DNA of 36,509 bases from a virus. Each line of letters opens with the position of its first letter. Position 1 is the stretch's first letter. The stretch spans positions 1-36,509 of the IMG/VR virus record IMGVR_UViG_3300046777_001790. One strand, given 5' to 3'. Below the pieces are notes generated by a model. The model saw only the letters and a list, made by a program, of their open reading frames with translations, did not search any database and was not told the DNA's origin. Shown piece by piece: positions 14,123-22,726 of this stretch. A program made the translations under genes and the position numbers.

Positions 14123-16168
14123 ATGGCAACAGTAACAAAAGACTTTAAGGTAAAGAATGGTCTTATTGTTGAAGGCACAACAGGTACCATCGACGGTCAA
14201 GACATTCTTACAAAGAAGCAAGACGATCAAGACTATATCGTTAGTCTTATTGGTGGAACTTCAACATCGAATAACACACCAAACACAGTTGTAAAGCGTG
14301 ATGGTTCAGGCAACTTTGCTGCTGGAGAAATCACAGCAGACATCGTTGGTGATGTAACTGGTCAAGTATCAGATATTTCAAACCATGACACAGATGACCT
14401 TTCAGAAGGTACAACAAATAAGTATTTCACAAACCAAAGAGCACTTGATGCTACATCAGCAGCATATGATCCAGCAGGTGCAGCAACAGATGCATACAAT
14501 GATGCAGTTCTTGCAGCACAGCAATATACAGATGGAGAAATTTCTGATGAAGTAACTGCTCGTAACCTTGCAGTACAAGGTGCTTATAATGATGCAGTTG
14601 CAGATGCAGCAGCAGATGCTACAACAAAGGCTAATGCAGCACTTACAGATGCCAACGATTACACAGATGGAAAGATTTCTGATGAGGTAACTCGTTCAAA
14701 TAATTACGCTGACAGTGCAGCAACAAATGCACTTAACGATGCAAATGATTACACAGATGCTCGTGAAATAGCGATTACAACTGCTTATGAAACATATGCA
14801 TCAAATGCTGCAACAACAGCAGAAAATAATGCTAAGGCATATGCAGACGGACTTTCATCTGGACTTAATTGGAAGCAGGCAGTAAATGTTCTTGCAACAT
14901 CAAATGTTGCTTTATCTGGCTCTACACCACTTACAGTAGATGGACATACATTATCTGATGGATACCGTGTACTTTTGAAGGGACAGTCAACTGACTCTGA
15001 GAATGGTATTTATGAGTTAGCAATTTCTGGTGGCTCATACACACTTTCACGCCCAACAGATTCAGATGCTTATTCTGAACTAGTCGGTGCAGCAGTATTC
15101 GTAATGGAAGGCGATAATTACGCTTCAACAGCATGGGTACAGGCTGATCACTACCTATCTTCATTTGCTGGACAAGATTGGACACAGTTCTCAGGTCAAG
15201 GTACATATCTTGCTGGAAATGGTTTAACCCTTGATGGTTCAACATTTGAAATTGATGAAACAATTACAGCAACTCGTTTATTTGCATCATCTGAAGCAAC
15301 TGATGCAGAAAATGCAGCAAAGACTTATACAGATAATCGTGAAACTGCAATTACAACTGCTTATCAGAATTATGCAGATCAAGCAGAATTAGATGCAATT
15401 GCTTCAGCAAATTCATATACAGATATTCGTGAAACTGCAATTACAAATGCATATGAAAATTATGCAGATGGAGTTGCTCTTTCAGCAGAGAATGCTGCAA
15501 AGGCTTATGCTGATGGATTAGTTTCTGATGAAGTAACTGACCGCAATAATGCAATTAATAATGCAATCAATGCTCTTACAACATCTGACATTGAAGAGGG
15601 TACAAACCTTTATTACACTGCAGCCCGTGCAAAGGCAGAAGCAGCAACTCTTCTTGCAAATGCTACTAAGACAAATATTATAATTACAAAGGATGGATCA
15701 GATAATCTTACAATTACAGCAGAAAATGGTGTAGCAGATTCTAATACTGATCAACTTGCAGAAGGCTCAACAAACCTTTACTTCACAGATGCTCGTGCAG
15801 TATCTGCTCTTGAGGCAGTAGTTCCAAACTTTGAAGCAGTTGAGATTGACTCACTCGCAAAGCAGGTAGCAGCAACAACTGAAGTTGCAACTGCATCAAC
15901 AGTTACCGCATACTCATGGGCAAAGTCTTCATATAGAACTGCAAAGTTCCTTGTCAAGACCGCTTATGGTACACATACAGATGTAGCAGAAGTTCTTTTG
16001 ACTCTTGATACATCAGATAATATTGCTATAACAGAATACGCTATGGTTGGAACCAATGGATCTGCAATGACAATTTCTGCAGATGTCAGTGGTGCTGATG
16101 TAAGACTTCGTGTAGCAACCGTCAACAATAACTCAACAGTTAATGTTGTAGGTACACTTTTAGCATAA
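14123..16168 (+). CDS. Large tail fibre protein with coiled-coil shaft, 681 aa
   Basis: Preceded by AAGGAG. It starts MATVTKDFKVKNGLIVEGT, an N-terminal block shared with the protein at 16199, probably the attachment module. Ala/Thr-rich repeats (AYNDAVLAAQQYTDGEISDEVT, ENAAKAYADGL) form coiled-coil shaft segments. A central domain (about residues 255-355, GLNWKQAVNVLATSN...GYRVLLKGQ...ENGIYEL) is a widespread phage fibre module. The C-terminal domain is shared with the 148-aa protein upstream. The layout is that of a long trimeric receptor-binding fibre. Confidence 0.8.
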   Translation: MATVTKDFKVKNGLIVEGTTGTIDGQDILTKKQDDQDYIVSLIGGTSTSNNTPNTVVKRDGSGNFAAGEITADIVGDVTGQVSDISNHDTDDLSEGTTNKYFTNQRALDATSAAYDPAGAATDAYNDAVLAAQQYTDGEISDEVTARNLAVQGAYNDAVADAAADATTKANAALTDANDYTDGKISDEVTRSNNYADSAATNALNDANDYTDAREIAITTAYETYASNAATTAENNAKAYADGLSSGLNWKQAVNVLATSNVALSGSTPLTVDGHTLSDGYRVLLKGQSTDSENGIYELAISGGSYTLSRPTDSDAYSELVGAAVFVMEGDNYASTAWVQADHYLSSFAGQDWTQFSGQGTYLAGNGLTLDGSTFEIDETITATRLFASSEATDAENAAKTYTDNRETAITTAYQNYADQAELDAIASANSYTDIRETAITNAYENYADGVALSAENAAKAYADGLVSDEVTDRNNAINNAINALTTSDIEEGTNLYYTAARAKAEAATLLANATKTNIIITKDGSDNLTITAENGVADSNTDQLAEGSTNLYFTDARAVSALEAVVPNFEAVEIDSLAKQVAATTEVATASTVTAYSWAKSSYRTAKFLVKTAYGTHTDVAEVLLTLDTSDNIAITEYAMVGTNGSAMTISADVSGADVRLRVATVNNNSTVNVVGTLLA

Positions 16169-16198
16169 CAAAATAAATAAAAGAAGGAGTGGTAGATC

Positions 16199-16654
16199 TT
16201 GGCAACAGTAGACAAAGATTTTAGGGTCAAGAATGGACTAGTCGTCGCTAACGGCGGTAGTTTTGGAGGATCTGTAGTCGTAGGAGAACCTACACTTAAT
16301 GAACATGCTGCTACAAAGGCTTATGTTGATTCATTGGCTGGAAGCATGGTTGTCGGATCTACCGCTCCCCTATCACCAGAAAATGGTGATTTATGGTTTG
16401 ATACATTAACATCAAGAGTTAATGTTTATTATTCTGGCTCATGGATGACCATGGCTACAATTGATGATACATTAAATCTTCCACAACATATTCACGATAC
16501 TGCCATCGATGGAAGCGGACTTATCGTATCTCAGTTTGTAAGTGGTGGAAGTTTCAGCGATCCACAAGGCTCACCAATAGATGGCGGTGCCTACAATCAA
16601 TCATCTTGGACAGTAGTCTATGATGGCGGGGTAGCAATTGATAACTTCAATTAA
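16199..16654 (+). CDS. Tail fibre protein, 151 aa, TTG start
   Basis: The start is TTG at 16199, supported by AAGGAGTGG at the right distance and by protein sequence: MATVDKDFRVKNGLVV matches the N-terminus of the 681-aa fibre (MATVTKDFKVKNGLIV). It continues with NEHAATKAYVDSLAGS and GDLWFDTLTSRVNVYYSGSWM, frequent fibre motifs. The C-terminus (GGAYNQSSWTVVYDGGVAIDNFN) appears to be a short tip. Both this and its paralogue would attach through the same N-terminal block, giving alternative fibres. Confidence 0.7.
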   Translation: MATVDKDFRVKNGLVVANGGSFGGSVVVGEPTLNEHAATKAYVDSLAGSMVVGSTAPLSPENGDLWFDTLTSRVNVYYSGSWMTMATIDDTLNLPQHIHDTAIDGSGLIVSQFVSGGSFSDPQGSPIDGGAYNQSSWTVVYDGGVAIDNFN

Positions 16655-16663
16655 AACTGATGT

Positions 16664-16669
16664 TATAAT
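16664..16669 (+). promoter_or_regulatory. Extended -10 promoter with leader
   Basis: TGTTATAAT, an extended -10 element. The leader of about 36 nt to ATG 16713 contains CAAGGAGAG as ribosome-binding site, so this transcript is not leaderless. Confidence 0.55.
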
Positions 16670-16712
16670 AAGCACAGAAATAAACGGTAGAAATACCACA
16701 AGGAGAGTATAA

Positions 16713-19121
16713 ATGGCAACAAGAATGCAACAGCGCAGAGGAACTGCAGCACAATGGACATCTGCTAACCCTATACTAGCAGCAGGTGAAATTGGTTTTG
16801 AAACAGACACAGGTAAGTTTAAGGTCGGTAACGGATCTTCTACATGGTCAAGTTTAAAGTACTTTACAGATGCTGAGTCAGTCCTAGGTGGACTCTCTGG
16901 AGTTGATCTACCTGCCACACTAGATACTCTCAACGAACTAGCAGCAGCATTGGGAGATAATCCAAACTTCCTTTCAGACATTGCATCAAACCTTGATGAT
17001 CACGCTTCAGAAACAGAAAATATTCATGGTATTGCAAACACAGCAGATCTAGCAACACAAGATTATGTGATTAGTGCAATAACAAACTCAGCAGTAGATC
17101 AGTCAGAACTTGCTGGTACTGGAATTGACTGGAACTCTGGAACATCACAATTTGATATCGATAACACAGTAGTAACACTTGATGGTTCACAGACACTAAC
17201 AAACAAGTCACTTACATCTCCTACTCTTACAGGAACCCCAGTAGCACCTACTGCTGATGTAGCAACAAATACAACTCAAGTTGCAACAACTGCCTATGTA
17301 CAAAATGCTATAGCAAATGTTATTGATAATGCTCCTGGTGCAATTGATACTCTTAATGAACTAGCAGCAGCACTTGGCGAAGATCCAAATTTTGCTACAA
17401 CAGTAACTAATGAACTTGCTACAAAAGCAACTATTACACAACTAACAGATCACTCTGCAGACACAACATCTGTACACGGTATTGCTAATACAGCAGATCT
17501 TGCCGTACATTCTGATATTACAACTGCTATATCAGATCACGCTGGAGACACAACATCTGTACATGGTATCGCTAATACAGCAGACCTAGTTTATGCTTCA
17601 GATCTTTCAAACCATGCTTCAGATACAACATCTATTCATGGTATTGCAAATACAGCAGATCTTGCTGTACACTCAGATATTTCAACTGCTATAACAAATC
17701 ACAATTCTGATGAAACAAATGTTCACGGTATTGCAGACACAGCGCAATTGGCTACAAAGAATTATGCTGATACTGCTGTGAGCACACACTCATCAGATAC
17801 AACAAATGTTCACGGTATTCTTGATACAGCAGACCTTGCTTTAACATCAGATGTTACTGACGCTATAAGCACTCATAATAGCGAGACACTAAACGTACAT
17901 GGTATTGGTAATACTGCAAATCTTGCTACAAAAACTTATGCTGACGATGCAGTAAGTACACACTCTAGCGATACAACATCTGTACACGGAATTGCAGATA
18001 CTGCAAATCTTGTATTAACAGATGATGCACGTCTATCTGACACAAGAACACCAACAGATAACACAGTATCAACAGAAAAGATTATTAACTCTGCTGTAAC
18101 TGCAGATAAGATTGCTGGAGATGCTGTAACAACAGCAAAGATCCTAGACGGTGCTGTAACATCTGGAAAGATTGCAGACGGCACAATTGTAAATGCTGAT
18201 ATTAACGCTTCAGCAGCAATTGCACAATCTAAGATCTCAGGACTAACATCAGATCTTGCTGCAAAGGCTCCTCTTGCAGACCCAACATTTACAGGTACTG
18301 TTTCAGGTATCACAAAGTCAATGGTTGGTCTTGGCAATGTAGATAATACATCTGATGCTAATAAGCCAGTCTCAACTGCTACACAAACAGCACTTGATCT
18401 AAAGGCTCCAAAGGCAGCACCTACATTCACAGGAACATTAACAGCAGCAGATGTAACAGTTACTGGAAACCTAACAGTTTCTGGAACAACTACAACAGTT
18501 TCTGCAGCAAACCTTGTTGTTTCAGATCCACTTATTTATCTTGGTGATGGAAACACAGGAAATACAGTAGACCTTGGTTTTGTTGGTTCATATAATGATG
18601 GAACTTATGCTCACCAGGGTCTTGTTAAGGACTCCTCTGATGGAAAGTGGAAGTTGTTCAAGGGTGTAACAGATGAACCTACTACAACAGTTAACTTTGC
18701 ACAGGGTTCACTTGATGCACTTAAGGTTGGTGCTTTTGAAGCAACAACAGTAACACCATCTTCTGGTGTCGTATTCTCAGACGGTACACAGACAAAGGAA
18801 GGCGTACCTTCACGTACAACAATTGTACAGAAGACAGATTCCTACACTCTTTCAGCACTTACAGAAAGAGATAACTTTATCGAAGTAAATAAGGCAACAG
18901 CAACAACAATTACAATCCCAACAAATGCAACAGTAGCATATCCAGTAGGAACATCTATTGATATTCTTCAGGTTGGTGCTGGACAGGTAACAATTGCTGG
19001 TGCAGCAGGCGTAACAGTAAACGCTACACCTGGTTTGAAATTGAGAACTCAGTGGTCATCTGCAACTCTCTTCAAGAGAGCAACAGATACTTGGGTTGTC
19101 ATGGGCGATCTTTCAGCATAA
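16713..19121 (+). CDS. Large tail fibre with His-Gly-Ile repeats, 802 aa
   Basis: The N-terminus MATRMQQRRGTAAQWTSANPILAAGEIGFETDTGKFKVGNGS is a well-known phage tail-fibre opening. A shaft follows, with eight copies of a roughly 20-40 residue repeat around HxSDTTSVHGIANTADLA. Next come DGAVTSGKIADGTI and FTGTVSGITKSMVGLGNVDNTSD segments typical of fibres ending in knobs. The last 90 residues (YTLSALTERDNF to WVVMGDLSA) match the end of the protein at 9296-9925. The conserved His in each repeat could line a metal-binding axis in a trimer, as in some phage fibres; that is inference. A PFFPP gene follows, as after its paralogue. Confidence 0.8.
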   Translation: MATRMQQRRGTAAQWTSANPILAAGEIGFETDTGKFKVGNGSSTWSSLKYFTDAESVLGGLSGVDLPATLDTLNELAAALGDNPNFLSDIASNLDDHASETENIHGIANTADLATQDYVISAITNSAVDQSELAGTGIDWNSGTSQFDIDNTVVTLDGSQTLTNKSLTSPTLTGTPVAPTADVATNTTQVATTAYVQNAIANVIDNAPGAIDTLNELAAALGEDPNFATTVTNELATKATITQLTDHSADTTSVHGIANTADLAVHSDITTAISDHAGDTTSVHGIANTADLVYASDLSNHASDTTSIHGIANTADLAVHSDISTAITNHNSDETNVHGIADTAQLATKNYADTAVSTHSSDTTNVHGILDTADLALTSDVTDAISTHNSETLNVHGIGNTANLATKTYADDAVSTHSSDTTSVHGIADTANLVLTDDARLSDTRTPTDNTVSTEKIINSAVTADKIAGDAVTTAKILDGAVTSGKIADGTIVNADINASAAIAQSKISGLTSDLAAKAPLADPTFTGTVSGITKSMVGLGNVDNTSDANKPVSTATQTALDLKAPKAAPTFTGTLTAADVTVTGNLTVSGTTTTVSAANLVVSDPLIYLGDGNTGNTVDLGFVGSYNDGTYAHQGLVKDSSDGKWKLFKGVTDEPTTTVNFAQGSLDALKVGAFEATTVTPSSGVVFSDGTQTKEGVPSRTTIVQKTDSYTLSALTERDNFIEVNKATATTITIPTNATVAYPVGTSIDILQVGAGQVTIAGAAGVTVNATPGLKLRTQWSSATLFKRATDTWVVMGDLSA
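16996..18015 (+). repeat. Eight tandem coding repeats with core VHGIANTA
   Basis: The encoded motif H-x2-D/E-T-x2-V/I-H-G-I-x-N/D-T-A-x-L occurs eight times with variable linkers. The DNA copies are diverged, so these are old protein repeats and not recent duplications. Confidence 0.75.
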
Positions 19122-19146
19122 TTTAGTATAGAAATAGGAGAATAAG

Positions 19147-19977
19147 ATGGCAGCAGGTAAGAAAAAGGGAATTAAGTCCTCAGCACAGGATAACTTCTTA
19201 CAACCAGACGCAGTAACAGGTTTATCTGGTACAGACGTTGGAACAGGAAGAGGTTTTGATAACGGTGCAGTTAACTTATCCTGGACCTTACCTGCTAACT
19301 CTCCAGCAGCGACATCTTATACGATTACAACAACACCAGCAACAACAACATTAGTTACTGGTAATGCAAATACAACTGCCACATTTACTGGTCTATCAGG
19401 TGGAACATCATATACATTTACTGTTGTTGGTACAAATGCTGCTGGTACAGCAAATCCTACGACAAGTGCTTCGGTTGCTGTTACAACTGTTCCAGGAACA
19501 CCAACAAGCGTAAATGCTAATGCACAATCAGCAAACGTAAATAGAATTTCTTGGACTGCCCCAGCAACTGGCGGAAAAGCCATATCTTCATATACAATTA
19601 CTGGTTCTGACGGAACAAGTTACACTGGTATTACTTCTTCTCCATATGATGCTACAGATAATACTCCATCTTCTACATCTCCAGGATCACAGACTTATAC
19701 TATTGTTGCTATAAATGCTAACGGAACAGGTGCAGGAGCAACAACAGGATCTGTTAATACAACTCCTCCGTTCTTCCCATTCTTCCCGCCGTTTTTCCCT
19801 CCATTCTTCCCATTCTTCCCTCCATTCTTCCCACCATTCTTCCCGTTCTTCCCGTTCTTCCCTCCATTCTTCCCACCTTCATTCGTAGGCGGTGGTGGTA
19901 GCGCTTGTACTGGATGCTATAGACCATATTGGAATTGCCCAGCATCAGCACCATGCTGTAGCATGTGTTACTACTAA
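19147..19977 (+). CDS. Fibronectin III protein with PFFPP repeat and six-Cys tail, 276 aa
   Basis: Preceded by AGGAGAATAAG. Residues about 21-114 and 117-206 are two fibronectin type III domains (NLSWTLPA...TSYTFTVVGTNAAG and RISWTAPATGGKAISSYTITG). Residues about 207-247 are PFFPP repeats with six FFPP and several FFPF units. A short Gly linker leads to a six-Cys tail with the same pattern, CYxPxWxCPxxAPCCxxCYY, as the PASTA-PFFPP protein at 9932. The two proteins thus share their C-terminal half but carry different N-terminal binding domains. It probably decorates the virion or contacts the host envelope. Confidence 0.85.
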   Translation: MAAGKKKGIKSSAQDNFLQPDAVTGLSGTDVGTGRGFDNGAVNLSWTLPANSPAATSYTITTTPATTTLVTGNANTTATFTGLSGGTSYTFTVVGTNAAGTANPTTSASVAVTTVPGTPTSVNANAQSANVNRISWTAPATGGKAISSYTITGSDGTSYTGITSSPYDATDNTPSSTSPGSQTYTIVAINANGTGAGATTGSVNTTPPFFPFFPPFFPPFFPFFPPFFPPFFPFFPFFPPFFPPSFVGGGGSACTGCYRPYWNCPASAPCCSMCYY

Positions 19978-19986
19978 GAGATATGC

Positions 19987-19992
19987 TATACT
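19987..19992 (+). promoter_or_regulatory. Extended -10 promoter
   Basis: ATGCTATACT gives TGnTATACT. The short leader contains AAAAGGAGAAA before ATG 20015. Confidence 0.55.
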
Positions 19993-20014
19993 TTAATAAA
20001 AGGAGAAATATTAT

Positions 20015-20452
20015 ATGTACGTTGTATTAACAAAAAATGACGACAACACTTGGGATGCAATTAGAGATGTCATTCTTAAAGATGAGTTAGCAACTGCTAT
20101 AGAAGATGCGTTAGCAAACGAACTTCCAATAATTGGAATGAATGCAACAGCCTACAAATCATCAGCAGCGAAAAACGCAGTATGGAATGGAACATCATTC
20201 TCTGGTGGAAATATTAATCCAGACATGCCATCAGATGACAATGAAATCTGGGATACATTTAATAGATATGTCTTTTTGTCTGATAATAAAGTAATTCTTT
20301 CTTTTACAGTAGGAAAAGATGACGCTAACTCAGCAATGTATGAAGCAGCCTTTGCGGGAGAAACAATCTTGGTTAAAAGCACATCTGAGCCAAGAATGAA
20401 AGTTGGAAAAACCTTTAATTGGGACGGAACTAATCTAGTCTTAGTTTCATAA
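20015..20452 (+). CDS. Virion-associated hypothetical protein, 145 aa
   Basis: Good ribosome-binding site (AAGGAGAAA). The protein starts with a strand-turn-strand YVVLTKNDDNTWDAIRD, has a helix (ILKDELATAIEDALANEL) and ends with PRMKVGKTFNWDGTNLVLVS, a short motif like the 'vGxxyDGxxf' ends of several phage tail and fibre-associated proteins. It is the last gene of the second fibre array and is followed by an inverted repeat. No specific family can be named. Confidence 0.65.
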   Translation: MYVVLTKNDDNTWDAIRDVILKDELATAIEDALANELPIIGMNATAYKSSAAKNAVWNGTSFSGGNINPDMPSDDNEIWDTFNRYVFLSDNKVILSFTVGKDDANSAMYEAAFAGETILVKSTSEPRMKVGKTFNWDGTNLVLVS

Positions 20453-20472
20453 TAAACAATATTTGTTTATTA
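20450..20472 (+). terminator. AT-rich inverted repeat, probable terminator
   Basis: Perfect 10-bp arms TAATAAACAA and TTGTTTATTA with a 3-nt loop; the first arm overlaps the stop codon region, and a T-rich stretch (GTAGTTTTCTCTTT) follows. The stem is AT-rich, so termination may be partial. Confidence 0.5.
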
Positions 20473-20487
20473 GTAGTTTTCTCTTTA

Positions 20488-20516
20488 TTGCTGTTCTTTT
20501 CTGAACATGGTATAAT
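20488..20516 (+). promoter_or_regulatory. Promoter of the dioxygenase operon
   Basis: TTGCTG (20488-20493), a 17-nt spacer and TATAAT (20511-20516) preceded by TGG: both -35 and extended -10 elements. The leader carries AAAAGGAAG before ATG 20543. It is the best forward promoter in the window and precedes twelve closely packed genes. Confidence 0.7.
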
Positions 20517-20542
20517 GGATTTACAACAGAAAAGGAAGCCGT

Positions 20543-21265
20543 ATGGAAATATATGACGAAAACTCTAACCCATGGTTTACTAAAGATAGATCAGAAACAG
20601 CATCTAATAGAGTTCAACCAAAAATAATTGGAAACAACATTTCAGTAGAAAATCCAGGGCTTGGGTTAAATATTTATAGAAATGTTTTTTCATTAGATGA
20701 TGCCAATAGATATATAAATATTCTTGAATCTAATCTATCAACTGGTACCAAATATAAGTGGTCTGAGGCACAAGTAACAAACTCTACAGTGCCAATTAAA
20801 AAGGCTAGAGATGCTGTAGACTTTAAGTATAAGCAAGAAAACTTAGGACCAAGAGATGAGCATAATTCTGAACTTATTGATTTGCATCAAGAGATATATG
20901 AAAAGTTAAAATTTTGCATAGACGACTATGCACACTATTGGGGTATTAATGTAATTTATTATGAAGCCTTTAATTTTGTAAAGTATGAAGGTGAAGGCAA
21001 GCACTTTAATATCCATGCAGATCACGGCCCAGCATATAATGCTACAGTTTCTGCAGTTATTTATATTAATGATGATTATGATGGTGGCGAAATTAAGTTC
21101 CCAAGATTAGATGGATACGTTCATAAACCAAGAGTTGGAGACATTGCAGTTTTTCCATCTAACTATATTTATGAACATGCTTCTTTGCCTATGAAAAGCG
21201 GTACAAAGTATTGCGTAGTTATTATGACTGACATTAATGAGTTAGGCCATAAGAATGGATACTGA
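20543..21265 (+). CDS. 2-oxoglutarate/Fe(II) dioxygenase, P4H-like, 240 aa
   Basis: The double-stranded beta-helix core is clear: HFNIHADHG gives iron ligands H158 and D160, VIYINDDYDGGEIKFP is the family's central strand-turn, and YEHASLPMKSGTKY gives H212 and the 2-oxoglutarate-binding K222. The N-terminal 140 residues are the variable, substrate-shaping part. Enzymes of this prolyl-4-hydroxylase-like group hydroxylate proteins, peptides or small molecules using O2 and 2-oxoglutarate. It is the first gene of the operon, directly after the fibre array, and overlaps the next gene by 11 nt. Substrate unknown. Confidence 0.88.
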   Translation: MEIYDENSNPWFTKDRSETASNRVQPKIIGNNISVENPGLGLNIYRNVFSLDDANRYINILESNLSTGTKYKWSEAQVTNSTVPIKKARDAVDFKYKQENLGPRDEHNSELIDLHQEIYEKLKFCIDDYAHYWGINVIYYEAFNFVKYEGEGKHFNIHADHGPAYNATVSAVIYINDDYDGGEIKFPRLDGYVHKPRVGDIAVFPSNYIYEHASLPMKSGTKYCVVIMTDINELGHKNGY

Positions 21266-22034
21266 GTATAACTCTTTAACGTTTAAATCATATAGACCTT
21301 GGTTAAGCAAAGAAAGTAATTCTGTACCAGCACCAACACAAAATGCAATACCACAATGGTATAAGGATGCAGATAGGTTTGCTAAAAATCCGTTTAATGG
21401 AGAATACTATAAAGCACCTAAAGAGGTTTGTCCATTTCCTAAAGAAGGAACGACAGATGATTACGGAAAGATTCCAACATGGAAGGCTTGTCCAGCAATC
21501 ATGGATGCATTTATGACTGGGTATGTCTTTAAAACTCCTTGCGATATAACATTTTTTAAAAATGATAGGGGAAGTATAGATGTTAAAGTTAGTGATCCTA
21601 AGTGTCAAGACTTTGTTTCTTCTAGACCACCAATGCCACAATTTGAACACCCAAAAGGATTTTACAAAGATCATTTTGCTTGGATGCCAGACTGGGGATT
21701 AGAACTGCCAGATGGATATAGTGCTCTATTTATGACACCAATGAATCGATTTGACTTGCCTTTCATTAATACAACTGGCGTTGTAGATTCTGACAAGGTA
21801 CATATATTAGGAAGTTTTCCATTTTTTATTGCAGAAGGATGGGAAGGAACAATCCCAGCAGGAACACCATATTTACAGGTTTTTCCTTTTAAAAGAGAAA
21901 ATTGGGAACACAATATTGAGATTTTAGATCAATCTCAGATATATGCTAAAATAGTAGATAACGCAAACTTTTATCGTCAACCAGACGGCGGTATATACAA
22001 AAGTAAAGTATGGACAAGAAGAGAGTATAAATAG
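21255..22034 (+). CDS. DUF6065-like or related phage protein, 259 aa
   Basis: Key segments are AIPQWYKDADRF near the N-terminus, CPAIMDAFMTGYVFKTPCDI, then GYSALFMTPMNRFDLPF, and AEGWEGTIPAGTPYLQVFPFKREW-like text. Proteins with this order (IPxWxK...NRxDLPF...GTPxxQxxPFKRxxW) are common near 2-oxoglutarate dioxygenases in marine and freshwater phages (recollection). The pattern also resembles the protein at 22726 in its AGTP segment, so the two may share a beta-barrel fold. There is no iron-binding HxD motif, so it is not one of the dioxygenases. Function unknown; it overlaps the first dioxygenase gene. Confidence 0.6.
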   Translation: MDTEYNSLTFKSYRPWLSKESNSVPAPTQNAIPQWYKDADRFAKNPFNGEYYKAPKEVCPFPKEGTTDDYGKIPTWKACPAIMDAFMTGYVFKTPCDITFFKNDRGSIDVKVSDPKCQDFVSSRPPMPQFEHPKGFYKDHFAWMPDWGLELPDGYSALFMTPMNRFDLPFINTTGVVDSDKVHILGSFPFFIAEGWEGTIPAGTPYLQVFPFKRENWEHNIEILDQSQIYAKIVDNANFYRQPDGGIYKSKVWTRREYK

Positions 22035-22042
22035 GAGATCTT

Positions 22043-22726
22043 ATGACAACTTGGACAAGTAAAGAAGTTCTTGGTAACGGTATTGTTGTTTACAGAAATG
22101 TTATTAAAAAAGAAATAGATGTAATCAATAGACTAGAAAATGTTTTAGGAGAAGTTGCTCCATACGGAGAACTATCCCCAGATGGCAAAAGATACCACTG
22201 GATGCCAGCATATGTGGGTTATCAGCAACTTATGCCTGATTACAGAGACTGTGCAGATTTTAAGTTTAAGAAAACTGATATTGAAGGTGACACTAGCGAA
22301 GAGTCTCTTAAGTTGCAGTCTTTGTGGCAAGATGTTTATAACGCACAGGCTCCAGCAGTAGAGGATTATAGAAGAGACTACAACATAATGGACCTAAAGT
22401 ACTGGGAAGCATTTAACTTTATTAAGTATGGCCCAGGTCAACACTTTATGGAGCATCATGATCATGGTTACTCTTACAACTGCACAGTTTCATTGGTTGC
22501 ATACCCTAATGATGATTACGAAGGTGGAGAACTTTATTTTAGACTTCAAGATTTAAATATAAAGCCACAGGCTGGAGATCTTTATATTTTCCCATCTAAC
22601 TTTATGTATCCACATCGTGCTATGCCAGTACACTCTGGTAGAAAGTACTCTATTGTTACTATGTTGGATTATAGCAAAAAATATCACACGCCAGATATGT
22701 ATGATCCTAAGTGGGATAATGAATAA
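22043..22726 (+). CDS. 2-oxoglutarate/Fe(II) dioxygenase, 227 aa
   Basis: AGGAGAT precedes ATG 22043. Iron ligands are H138 and D140 in FMEHHDHG, and H191 in YPHRAMPVHSGRKY, with R200 in position to bind 2-oxoglutarate. VAYPNDDYEGGELYFR is the family strand, and KPQAGDLYIFPSNF the one before the distal His. It is the closest in form to the first dioxygenase (both have WEAFNFIKY/YEAFNFVKY before the HxD and HGxxYNxTVS after it), so these two may be duplicates with related substrates. The stop overlaps the next ATG (TAATG). Confidence 0.88.
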   Translation: MTTWTSKEVLGNGIVVYRNVIKKEIDVINRLENVLGEVAPYGELSPDGKRYHWMPAYVGYQQLMPDYRDCADFKFKKTDIEGDTSEESLKLQSLWQDVYNAQAPAVEDYRRDYNIMDLKYWEAFNFIKYGPGQHFMEHHDHGYSYNCTVSLVAYPNDDYEGGELYFRLQDLNIKPQAGDLYIFPSNFMYPHRAMPVHSGRKYSIVTMLDYSKKYHTPDMYDPKWDNE

